Positions 1 through 5,652 of a stretch of 5,689 nucleotides of DNA are shown one piece after another. Source of the stretch: Sulfurimonadaceae bacterium (GTDB taxonomy: Bacteria > Campylobacterota > Campylobacteria > Campylobacterales > Sulfurimonadaceae); the NCBI GenBank assembly GCA_028685945.1, contig JAQUCZ010000089.1, positions 1-5,689 on the forward strand, read 5' to 3'. Every line of letters begins with the position of its first letter. Position 1 is the stretch's first letter. A model generated the notes under the pieces. The model had not been told where the DNA came from. It ran no database searches and worked only from the letters and a program-made list of their open reading frames with translations. The translations under genes and the position numbers were made by a program.

Positions 1-244
1 GGTTCTTCATTTTGTCTTCGTATTCGAGCATATCGACGCCGTTTCTAAATTCGATACCGAATTTTACGTTGTCCATAGCGGTGTTTTTTTTCACTTCGGT
101 AAGAGTCTTGGTAGTAGATTTTTGCTGTTTTTTAAGTTTTTCGACCTCTTTTGTGAGTTTTTCTACCTGCGTTTGCAAATCGGTGTTCGCAGCAAGAGAT
201 GAACCTAAAAGAGCGATTGATACAGCTAAACTTATCTTTTTCAT
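1..244 (-). CDS. DUF3373-like exported protein, N-terminal part (gene runs off the left edge)
   Basis: The first 81 codons are visible and the rest lies outside the window. The protein starts MKKISLAVSIALLGSSLAAN, a classic Sec signal peptide: a KK n-region, a hydrophobic core at residues 4-17, and small residues at S16 and A18 or A19 for cleavage. Residues 23-51 form a heptad-spaced coiled coil (L23, V27, L30, V34, L37, then L48 and V51) rich in K, E and Q. A stretch DNVKFGIEFRNGVDMLEY (58-75) follows, resembling the first beta strand of an outer-membrane barrel. Signal peptide, short coiled coil and a DN-K-F-x-x-FR-type strand match my memory of DUF3373 proteins, abundant in Campylobacterota and of unknown function; this is recognition, not a search. 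The start is well supported: AAGGAA (250-255) lies 5 bases upstream of the ATG. It is transcribed in the same direction as pyrG-recJ but separated from it by 364 bp, so it is probably its own transcription unit. A porin-like protein is the main alternative. Confidence 0.72.
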   Translation of the reverse strand, partial: MKKISLAVSIALLGSSLAANTDLQTQVEKLTKEVEKLKKQQKSTTKTLTEVKKNTAMDNVKFGIEFRNGVDMLEYEDKMKN

Positions 245-270
245 ACTATTTCCTTATAAAATTTCGGGCA

Positions 271-276
271 ATACTA
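271..276 (-). promoter_or_regulatory. Probable -10 element of the DUF3373-like gene
   Basis: On the minus strand the hexamer TAGTAT (276 to 271) is preceded by TG one base further upstream (TGCTAGTAT, 279 to 271), an extended -10 form. It would place transcription start near 264 and give a leader of about 20 bases containing the AAGGAA ribosome binding site. No good -35 box is seen, which is usual for the main sigma factor of Campylobacterota. A second AT-rich candidate (TATAAC near 315-320) lies further upstream and cannot be excluded. Confidence 0.45.
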
Positions 277-284
277 GCATAAAT

Positions 285-299
285 TAGTAATGATTATTA
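285..299. promoter_or_regulatory. Fur-box-like inverted repeat upstream of the DUF3373-like gene
   Basis: The 15-mer TAGTAATGATTATTA is a 7-1-7 inverted repeat with one mismatch between its arms. It agrees at 13 of 14 specified positions with TAATAATnATTATTA, the iron-bound Fur consensus I recall for Helicobacter pylori. It begins 8 bases upstream of the proposed -10 hexamer, where a bound repressor would block RNA polymerase. The surroundings are AT-rich, so a chance match is possible. If real, the exported protein would be repressed when iron is plentiful. Confidence 0.4.
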
Positions 300-343
300 A
301 ATGGATTTGTTTTAGTTATATTTTAAAAAGCCGTATATTCTTC

Positions 344-400
344 GTAACATAGGCTTTAGCCTGTAAAGAGAGTGTTCGTACGGACTGAAGTCCGTGTTAC
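344..400. repeat. REP-pair (BIME-like) unit 1
   Basis: This 57 bp unit begins GTAACAT followed by the palindrome AGGCTTTAGCCT and ends with the palindrome ACGGACTGAAGTCCGT running into GTGTTAC. The left half read forward and the right half read on the minus strand are variants of one motif, GTAACAC plus a 6 bp hairpin with a 4-base loop, so the unit is two inverted REP-like elements. The outer GTAACAT/GTGTTAC arms are also near-complementary. Here the left element has T instead of C at 350, while the right hairpin is perfect. There is no coding signal. Confidence 0.85.
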
Positions 401-413
401 GGGGGAGGATTTT

Positions 414-477
414 GTAACACAGGCTTTAGCCTGTAAGATGACGTCGAAAATGCTCATACGACTAAAGTCCGTGTTAC
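414..477. repeat. REP-pair (BIME-like) unit 2
   Basis: This is the second copy, 64 bp, starting 70 bp after unit 1. The left element is GTAACAC plus ACAGGC-TTTA-GCCTGT with a perfect 6 bp stem. The right element has lost one G in its left arm (ACGACT instead of ACGGACT), so its hairpin has a bulge. The outer arms GTAACAC and GTGTTAC are exactly complementary. It is separated from unit 1 by a G-rich linker, GGGGGAGGATTTT (401-413). Confidence 0.85.
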
Positions 478-491
478 GGGGGAGGTATTTT

Positions 492-555
492 GTAACACAG
501 GCTTTAGCCTGTAAGATGACGCCCTGAGTGTTTGTACGATTGAAGTCCGTGTTAC
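492..555. repeat. REP-pair (BIME-like) unit 3
   Basis: This is the third copy, 64 bp, starting 78 bp after unit 2 and separated from it by the linker GGGGGAGGTATTTT (478-491). The left element and the adjoining GTAAGATGACG are identical to unit 2. The right element (ACGATTGAAGTCCGT) shares the missing G with unit 2 and has an extra C-to-T change, so its stem is weakened. The G-rich linker does not recur after this copy. The array ends 53 bp past the recJ stop codon. Confidence 0.85.
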
Positions 556-576
556 GAAAGTGCGCACATGCCATAC

Positions 577-598
577 AGATGCGGCGAGGAGCGCATCT
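577..598 (-). other. Hairpin just downstream of recJ, possible 3' end structure
   Basis: AGATGCG (577-583) and CGCATCT (592-598) form a 7 bp stem around an 8-base loop, 11 bases past the recJ stop codon. There is no T-run after it on the minus strand, so it is not a standard intrinsic terminator. It may protect the 3' end of the pyrG-recJ transcript, alone or with the REP hairpins that follow. No proper terminator for recJ is visible before the next gene. Confidence 0.35.
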
Positions 599-608
599 TC
601 GAATGTGG

Positions 609-2213
609 TTAATAGATTTTATTGATAAGTAATTGCAAAGAGACTTTGGAGTTAAACTCGTTTTTGCTTACGGTGTAGCTGCACGTGAGCTTTCTATCGT
701 CGGGCATTTCCAAAACTTGGCGAAAGAGTACCAATTCAAGGGTTTTTCGCTCGTGGGGGAACTGGCGTACGCTGATGCGGCAGTGGGAGCGCTCTTTGCC
801 CATAGGGGTGATGCTTATGATCTCTGCGTCTTTCATAAGAAAAGAGGGGCGGGGGTTTGCCTCTCCGTAGGGTTCAAAATGCTCGAGCAGTTGCAAAAGT
901 TCAAAATCGATCGCATCGCTCTCTATGATGCCGAGCACTTTCTCTTTGGGAAGAAAATCGCTGCGATCGAGTTTTGCGGCGCTTTGGTTGATCGCTTTTG
1001 TAAAATCTTCTATCGCTTCGGTGAGAATCGAAAGCCCCGCTGCCATTTTGTGCCCGCCGAATTTTTCCAAAAAATGTTCGTTGGCATGTAAAAGATCGTA
1101 GATGCTCACCTCGCCGAGACTTCGCGCACTTCCCTTGGCATGTGTGCTCTCAATGCTCAAAACGATGGCGGGGCGAGAGTATTTGTCCACAAGGCGTGAA
1201 GCGACGATCCCCACGACCCCCTCGTGCCACCCTTCGCCCGCTACGACGAGTACGTCGGGGAGGGTGTCGAGTGCTTCTACTTGCGCGATCGCCTCTTGGG
1301 TGGTGAGTGCTTCGGTCTCTTTGCGCTGCTCGTTGAGCGCGGAGAGTTTTTCAAACTGCGTGTAGGCCTCATGGGTGGAGGTTGCCGTGAAAAAGTTTAA
1401 GGCGATACTTGCGTCTTCCAAGCGTCCCGCGGAGTTGATACGCGGCGCAATGTTAAAAGCGATATCTTCGGAGGTGATGGAGGATTTGTTGAGAAAATCG
1501 CGTATGATGATCGAAGCGGGACGATTTGAACGCATAATGAGGTTAAGCCCCTCTTTGACCAACGTGCGGTTGATGTCGATAAGGGGCATAATATCGGCGA
1601 TAATAGCGATGCAGAGGATGTCCAAAAACTGTTTCATATCGATAGAGAGGCGAAGCTCTTTTTTGACGAGCGCAAGCAAAAGCCACGCAACCTGCGCGCC
1701 GCAAATCTCTTTAAAAGGGTATTGGCATGTAGGGAGTTTGGGGTCGACTATGGCATGTGCAAGGGGAAGTTCGTCCGAAGGGGTATGGTGATCGGTGATA
1801 ATGAGCTCGATACCGCGCTCTTGGCAGATGCGCGCTGCTTCTCTTGCAGTGATACCGTTATCAACGGTGATAATGAGATCGGTATCTACGCGCTCTAAAA
1901 TGGTTGGGCTCACTCCGTAGCCGTCGCTAAAGCGGTTAGGAATAATCGCTTCGAGCGGGTAGGGGATTTGTCTGAAAAAATCGACCATAATCGCGGTGGA
2001 ACTTACACCGTCGACGTCGTAATCCCCTACGAGGGTGATGCGTTTGTTGTTTTGTATGGCATGTGCGATTTTTTTTGCCGCCTTTTCGGCGTCAATAAGC
2101 AAGGCAGGATTTGGTATGTGGGAGAGTTTTTTCTCTTCCCCGAGGAACCGTTCTTTAAGAAGGGTAAAAAGGGAATTCTTGTCTAAAAAAGGGTGTTCTT
2201 CCAAACGCGACAT
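609..2213 (-). CDS. recJ: Single-stranded-DNA-specific 5'-3' exonuclease RecJ
   Basis: This 534-residue cytoplasmic DHH/DHHA1 exonuclease degrades single-stranded DNA 5' to 3' using Mn2+ or Mg2+, and acts in recombinational repair, mismatch repair and base excision repair. All family motifs are present: DYDVDG (64-69), TVDNG (116-120), DHH (141-143), CGAQVAW (171-177), an IADIMPL segment with its aspartate at 207, and APRINSAGRLEDAS (256-269). The DHHA1 half has GEGWHEGVVGIVASRL (327-342 region), KGSARS (360-365) and FGGHKMAAG (385-393). Residues from about 440 to the end fit the C-terminal OB-fold domain. The length is slightly below that of E. coli RecJ, with no catalytic motif lost, so it should be active. 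The ATG lies 11 bp after the pyrG stop codon and has no clear Shine-Dalgarno sequence; translational coupling to pyrG is likely. The start is supported by the alignment of the N-terminus to motif I. pyrG-recJ adjacency is, from memory, shared with H. pylori and C. jejuni. Confidence 0.97.
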   Translation of the reverse strand: MSRLEEHPFLDKNSLFTLLKERFLGEEKKLSHIPNPALLIDAEKAAKKIAHAIQNNKRITLVGDYDVDGVSSTAIMVDFFRQIPYPLEAIIPNRFSDGYGVSPTILERVDTDLIITVDNGITAREAARICQERGIELIITDHHTPSDELPLAHAIVDPKLPTCQYPFKEICGAQVAWLLLALVKKELRLSIDMKQFLDILCIAIIADIMPLIDINRTLVKEGLNLIMRSNRPASIIIRDFLNKSSITSEDIAFNIAPRINSAGRLEDASIALNFFTATSTHEAYTQFEKLSALNEQRKETEALTTQEAIAQVEALDTLPDVLVVAGEGWHEGVVGIVASRLVDKYSRPAIVLSIESTHAKGSARSLGEVSIYDLLHANEHFLEKFGGHKMAAGLSILTEAIEDFTKAINQSAAKLDRSDFLPKEKVLGIIESDAIDFELLQLLEHFEPYGEANPRPSFLMKDAEIISITPMGKERSHCRISVRQFPHERKTLELVLFRQVLEMPDDRKLTCSYTVSKNEFNSKVSLQLLINKIY

Positions 2214-2224
2214 ACCAAAGAATT

Positions 2225-3844
2225 CTATTCTGCTTCTAAAGAAGCTTTGACGAAGGCTAAAATAGAAGGGTTTGGCGTTTGGAGTCTTGAAGTAAACTCA
2301 GGGTGGAACTGCACGCCCAAGAACCACGGATGGCCTTTGATCTCGACCGCTTCGATAAGCCCTTGCGATTCGCCCGTGACGATCATACCCGCTTTTTCAA
2401 GCGCTTCGCGGTAGGTAGGGTTTGCTTCGTATCGGTGGCGGTGTCTCTCGTAGATCGTTTTTTCCCCGTTGTAGGCATTGCGCAAAATCGAGCCCTCTTT
2501 GGTATCGCACGGGTATTCCCCTAGGCGGAGTGTGCCGCCCATCGGCGATTGGTGGGTTCTAAACTGCGTAAGACCGCTTTGGTCGAGAAAGGTGTCGATA
2601 AGGTAGATCATCGGATACGGCGTATTTTCATCGAACTCCACCGAGTTAGCCCCTTCGTAGCCTAAAACGTTGCGTGCATACTCAACCAAAGTAAGCTGCA
2701 TCCCGAGGCAGATTCCAAGGTAAGGGATTCTGTTTTCACGTGCATAACGGATCGCAGCAATTTTGCCCTCGACGCCGCGGTTTCCGAAACCTCCTGCAAC
2801 CAAAACGCTGTCGCAGTCTTTGAGCAGCTCCTCGGGTCCTTGCTCTTCGATCGCTTCGGAATCGACCCAGCATATCTCTACGCGGGTATCAAGATGCGCT
2901 CCTGCGTGGATAAGCGACTCCGTAAGTGATTTGTACGACTCTTTGAGCTGAAGGTACTTTCCTACGAATCCGACCACCACTTTATTTTTGGGTTGGACGA
3001 TCTTTTTCACGAGTGCGTCCCACTCCTCCATGTTGGGGTTGAGTTCGCCGAGTTCAAGCTCTTTTGCGATCGGTTTAAGGATGTTTTGACGCAAAAACGA
3101 CATCGGAATATCGTAGATACTTGCCGCATCGAGCGCTTCTATAACGCTGTCGCTAGAGACGTCGCAACTCATGGCAAGTTTTTTCTTGAACGTTTTAGGC
3201 AACGCGTTTTCGCTTCTGGCGATAATCATCTGCGGCGTGATACCGATACGGCGCAGCTCTTGTACCGAATGTTGTGTCGGTTTTGATTTTAATTCCCCCG
3301 CCGCTTTGATGTAAGGGATAAGGGTAACGTGAACGAAAAACGTCCCCTCTACGTCCTCATCGTGCTTCATTTGGCGGATAGCTTCCATAAACGGCAGCCC
3401 TTCGATGTCGCCCACGGTTCCCCCGAGTTCGACTACCAAAATGTCGTGCCCTTCGCCTGCGAGTTTGATACGGCTGACGATCTCGCCGACGATATGGGGG
3501 ATAACTTGAATGGTTTGCCCCAAATAGCCGCCTGCACGCTCACGCTCGATAACGCTCGAGTAGACCTGTCCCGTGGTAAAGTTGCTCGATTTTAAGTAAG
3601 AAGTGTCTAAAAAACGCTCGTAGTTCCCGATGTCGAGGTCGGTTTCCCCGCCGTCTTTGGTTACGAAAACTTCGCCGTGTTCAAGCGGGCTCATGGTTCC
3701 CGGGTCGACGTTGATATAAGGGTCGATTTTTAGCATGCCGACTTTTTTACCTGAGTGTTTGAGTAAGGTTCCGATACTCGCTGCCGTTATCCCTTTTCCA
3801 AGAGAACTTAAAACCCCACCGGTCACAAAGATATATTTCGTCAT
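2225..3844 (-). CDS. pyrG: CTP synthase (glutamine-hydrolysing)
   Basis: The enzyme converts UTP to CTP using ATP and ammonia released from glutamine, the last step of de novo pyrimidine nucleotide synthesis. At 539 residues it is full length for the family. The N-terminal synthetase domain (1 to about 265) has the VTGGVLSSLGKG P-loop region (7-18), the KIDPYINVDPGTMSP segment (39-53), and the likely Mg2+ ligands D71 and E139. The C-terminal class I glutamine amidotransferase domain (about 288-535) has the GGFGNRG oxyanion region (351-357), the nucleophile C379 in GICLGMQ, and the H514/E516 pair in QFHPEF. No catalytic residue is missing. The start is confirmed by MTKYIFVTGG, the usual N-terminus, and by GGAG (3852-3855) 7 bases upstream of the ATG. 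It is the first gene of a two-gene minus-strand unit with recJ. The final codons carry a small hairpin (2232-2245) just before the recJ start. Confidence 0.98.
   Translation of the reverse strand: MTKYIFVTGGVLSSLGKGITAASIGTLLKHSGKKVGMLKIDPYINVDPGTMSPLEHGEVFVTKDGGETDLDIGNYERFLDTSYLKSSNFTTGQVYSSVIERERAGGYLGQTIQVIPHIVGEIVSRIKLAGEGHDILVVELGGTVGDIEGLPFMEAIRQMKHDEDVEGTFFVHVTLIPYIKAAGELKSKPTQHSVQELRRIGITPQMIIARSENALPKTFKKKLAMSCDVSSDSVIEALDAASIYDIPMSFLRQNILKPIAKELELGELNPNMEEWDALVKKIVQPKNKVVVGFVGKYLQLKESYKSLTESLIHAGAHLDTRVEICWVDSEAIEEQGPEELLKDCDSVLVAGGFGNRGVEGKIAAIRYARENRIPYLGICLGMQLTLVEYARNVLGYEGANSVEFDENTPYPMIYLIDTFLDQSGLTQFRTHQSPMGGTLRLGEYPCDTKEGSILRNAYNGEKTIYERHRHRYEANPTYREALEKAGMIVTGESQGLIEAVEIKGHPWFLGVQFHPEFTSRLQTPNPSILAFVKASLEAE
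2232..2245 (-). other. Small hairpin at the end of pyrG, upstream of the recJ start
   Basis: GCTTC (2232-2236) and GAAGC (2241-2245) flank the loop TAAA. The structure lies in the last codons of pyrG, about 18 bases before the recJ ATG. It is weak (5 bp) and could be a by-product of the codons for Ala-Ser-Leu-Glu-Ala. It matters only because recJ lacks an obvious ribosome binding site: ribosomes finishing pyrG would melt it and could restart at recJ. Confidence 0.25.
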
Positions 3845-3884
3845 GCCAAAACTCCGTATTTTTTAGTAAATTTTTTAATCTGAA

Positions 3885-3890
3885 ATTATA
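3885..3890 (-). promoter_or_regulatory. -10 element for the pyrG-recJ operon
   Basis: A perfect TATAAT is read on the minus strand (3890 to 3885), 40 bases upstream of the pyrG ATG. It is preceded by GTGAC and by AT-rich sequence rather than a recognisable -35 box, as is common in Campylobacterota. The implied leader is about 33 bases long and holds the GGAG ribosome binding site. No attenuator-like hairpin is seen in this short leader, so I find no sign of pyrimidine-dependent attenuation. Confidence 0.6.
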
Positions 3891-3930
3891 GTCACGGATC
3901 ACTTAAAATCTCTTATGGTCGGCAGGTTAT

Positions 3931-3945
3931 GCCAAAGCGCCAAAG
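3931..3945 (+). repeat. Direct repeat GCCAAAG in the divergent pyrG/antiporter intergenic region
   Basis: GCCAAAG occurs at 3931-3937 and again at 3939-3945, one base apart, giving an 8-base period. The pair covers the place where a -35 box for the antiporter promoter would sit. A short inverted repeat, GGCA (3921-3924) and TGCC (3930-3933), abuts it. These may be a regulator site, but they are short enough to be chance. Confidence 0.25.
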
Positions 3946-3956
3946 AAAAAAAATGT

Positions 3957-3962
3957 TATAAT
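3957..3962 (+). promoter_or_regulatory. Extended -10 element for the antiporter gene
   Basis: TATAAT is preceded by TGT, giving TGTTATAAT (3954-3962), an extended -10 motif, 38 bases upstream of the ATG at 4001. It points away from the pyrG -10 element, with about 66 bases between the two hexamers, so the genes are divergently transcribed. The ribosome binding site is weak: only purine-rich AAAGAAAG-like sequence (about 3988-3997) precedes the start codon. Confidence 0.6.
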
Positions 3963-4000
3963 CCCGCAGAATTTAAAATAACAAAAAAAGAAAGAAAATT

Positions 4001-5626
4001 ATGGATCACACGCTTTTTTACATTACGGTTGCGATGGGTATCTCAATCGTCGTCAACATCTTCCTTAAAAGGCTCGGAATATCGCAGATTATCGGCTATA
4101 TTTTCACGGGTACGCTGCTTGTTTATGCGTTTGATCTGCGTCATATGACCGATTCCCATACGCTTGAGCACATAGGTGAATTCGGGATCGTGTTTTTGAT
4201 GTTTACCATCGGGCTTGAGATATCCCTCTCTAAAATGCACTCGATGCGCAGGGAGATATTTCTAAACGGCTTTTTGCAGGTCGCTTTTACTGCCCTCGTT
4301 GTCTATGCCGCGAGTCATTACGGCTTTGGGGTGGAGCAAAAATCGTCGCTTATTATCGCTTTGGCGTTTGCTCTCTCTTCAACGGCGGTTGTACTGAGCT
4401 ATCTTAAGAGTTCCAAAGAGATATACTCCGAATACGGACAGCGCTCCACGGGGATTTTGATATTTCAAGATATCGCCGTGATCCCGATTTTGATCTTGAT
4501 CGGGTTTTTAACCAGCGACAGCGATAAAAGCGTCTATGAGGTTTTAGGCAGCACTCTCGTGAGTGCGACGATTATTTTGGCGTTCTTATTTATAATAGGC
4601 AAGCGGGTGATGACGTGGCTTTTGCACTTTTCTGCTTCTTCGGAGTTGGAAGAGCTTTTTATGGGATCGGTTTTATTTATCGTCGTTTCCGCCTCGCTTT
4701 TAGCCGACTATATGGGCTTTACCTACTCGCTCGGTGCGTTTATTGCGGGGATGATTATTGCCGAGACGCGTTACCATCATAAAGTGGAGTCGGATATAGC
4801 GCCGTTTAAAGACCTCCTTTTGGGAACGTTCTTCGTCGTCGTGGGGATGAAGATCGACGTAGCCCTTTTCTTTGACAATATGGGTTTGATCGTTGCGCTG
4901 TTTCTTTTGGTGCTTGTGGTAAAAACCCTTATCGTCTACGGTGTTATGCGTTTTTCCTCCTCCCATGCGGTTTCGATGCAGACCGCTTTGGCGCTTTCGC
5001 AGATAGGGGAGTTTTCGTTCGTAATCTTCGCCGTTGCAACAATGGGCGGGGTGCTTGATAATGCGCTCTCGTCCCTGCTCGTGCTCGTGGTGATCTTTTC
5101 TATGGTCATCACGCCGTTTTTTATTTCAAAGATCAATACGATCGTCGGTTTTTTTGCCAAAAACGTTGAAAATTCGGAGACATCCGATATGAGTTCGCTC
5201 AAAACGAGAAAAAATCACGTTATCGTATGCGGGTACAGTATCGTCGGAAAATTCGTCTCGAAACATCTCGAGGATCTGGGTGCTTCGTTTATTGTGATCG
5301 ACAACTCTCCCAAACATGTTCAAGAAGCGCTCGCAAAGGGGATCGAAGCCTATTTGGGGGATGCTTCCAAAACGGCGATTCTCCATGCCTTAAATATTGA
5401 AAATGCGGCTTCTGTTATCGTGACGCTTGACAATATGGAGAAGAAAAGACTTATCTGCGAGGCTGTTTTAAAGTATAACAAAAATGTGAGTCTCGTCGTA
5501 AAAGTAACCACTTTGGAAGAGAAACAAAAACTTGCCGACTTGCCGATTACGTATATTGTCGATGGAAAACTTGAGGTTGCCAGAGTGTTGGTGGATAGGA
5601 TCGTTTCGTGTAGATTACGGTTTTAA
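4001..5626 (+). CDS. KefB/KefC-like cation:proton antiporter with C-terminal RCK_N (TrkA-N) domain
   Basis: This is a CPA2-family inner-membrane protein of 541 residues. Its likely role is exchange or gated efflux of K+ (or Na+) against H+, for pH and potassium balance. Residues 1 to about 378 hold roughly 12 hydrophobic segments with Kef signatures: FLMFTIGLEIS (65-75), GILIFQDIAVIP (151-162) with the functional Q156-D157 pair, SLGAFIAGMIIAET (243-256), the loop VESDIAPFKDLLLGTFF (262-278) matching the Kef regulatory-loop region, and SQIGEFSFV (333-341). A charged linker (about 385-404) leads to a Rossmann-type RCK_N domain: VIVCGYSIVGK (407-417), D434 at the end of the second strand, and GDAS (453-456). 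The loop reads GxSxxG instead of the usual GxGxxG. It is shorter than E. coli KefB/KefC (about 600 residues) and lacks their C-terminal tail. No KefF/KefG-like partner is in the window. The start rests on the N-terminal helix and the upstream promoter. kefB and kefC cannot be told apart here, so no symbol is given. Confidence 0.92.
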   Translation: MDHTLFYITVAMGISIVVNIFLKRLGISQIIGYIFTGTLLVYAFDLRHMTDSHTLEHIGEFGIVFLMFTIGLEISLSKMHSMRREIFLNGFLQVAFTALVVYAASHYGFGVEQKSSLIIALAFALSSTAVVLSYLKSSKEIYSEYGQRSTGILIFQDIAVIPILILIGFLTSDSDKSVYEVLGSTLVSATIILAFLFIIGKRVMTWLLHFSASSELEELFMGSVLFIVVSASLLADYMGFTYSLGAFIAGMIIAETRYHHKVESDIAPFKDLLLGTFFVVVGMKIDVALFFDNMGLIVALFLLVLVVKTLIVYGVMRFSSSHAVSMQTALALSQIGEFSFVIFAVATMGGVLDNALSSLLVLVVIFSMVITPFFISKINTIVGFFAKNVENSETSDMSSLKTRKNHVIVCGYSIVGKFVSKHLEDLGASFIVIDNSPKHVQEALAKGIEAYLGDASKTAILHALNIENAASVIVTLDNMEKKRLICEAVLKYNKNVSLVVKVTTLEEKQKLADLPITYIVDGKLEVARVLVDRIVSCRLRF

Positions 5627-5652
5627 AAGAGGCGGTTATTTCGCCTCTTTTT
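5625..5652. terminator. Intrinsic terminator, probably bidirectional
   Basis: AAAAGAGGCG (5625-5634) and CGCCTCTTTT (5642-5651) form a perfect 10 bp stem around the 7-base loop GTTATTT. The plus strand ends in a T-run (5648-5652), and the minus strand also ends in TTTT, so it can stop transcription from both sides. The antiporter stop codon overlaps the left arm, and the stop codon of the proposed convergent gene sits in the loop. Confidence 0.88.

Noticed and set aside
12..287. 91-residue plus-strand open frame
   Set aside because: It is antisense to the signal-peptide-bearing minus-strand gene and has a Ser/Phe-rich composition typical of the complement of Lys/Glu-rich coiled-coil coding sequence.
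344..555. Possible CRISPR array
   Set aside because: The repeats are close-set paired palindromes with related spacers of variable length, not regular repeats with unique spacers of uniform size, and no cas gene is nearby.
356..574. 72-residue minus-strand open frame with a repeated peptide, VILQAKACVTK
   Set aside because: It runs straight through the REP-pair array, and its repeats are translations of the DNA hairpins. It has no convincing ribosome site and shows palindrome-driven rather than protein-driven conservation.
633..1791. Several plus-strand open frames of 61-152 residues across recJ
   Set aside because: They are antisense to a complete RecJ with every family motif and show no domain features or promoters of their own.
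2303..3595. Plus-strand open frames of 62-97 residues across pyrG
   Set aside because: They are antisense shadows of a full-length CTP synthase and carry no recognisable motifs.
3919..3938. Possible sigma-54 promoter (TGGCAT with TGCC) on the minus strand upstream of pyrG
   Set aside because: The GG and GC pairs are two bases too close for the -24/-12 spacing, and a perfect TATAAT lies nearer to pyrG.
3915..4148. 77-residue plus-strand open frame overlapping the start of the antiporter gene in another frame
   Set aside because: It spans the intergenic promoter region and is out of frame with the conserved N-terminal membrane helix. The frame starting at 4001 carries the Kef motifs.
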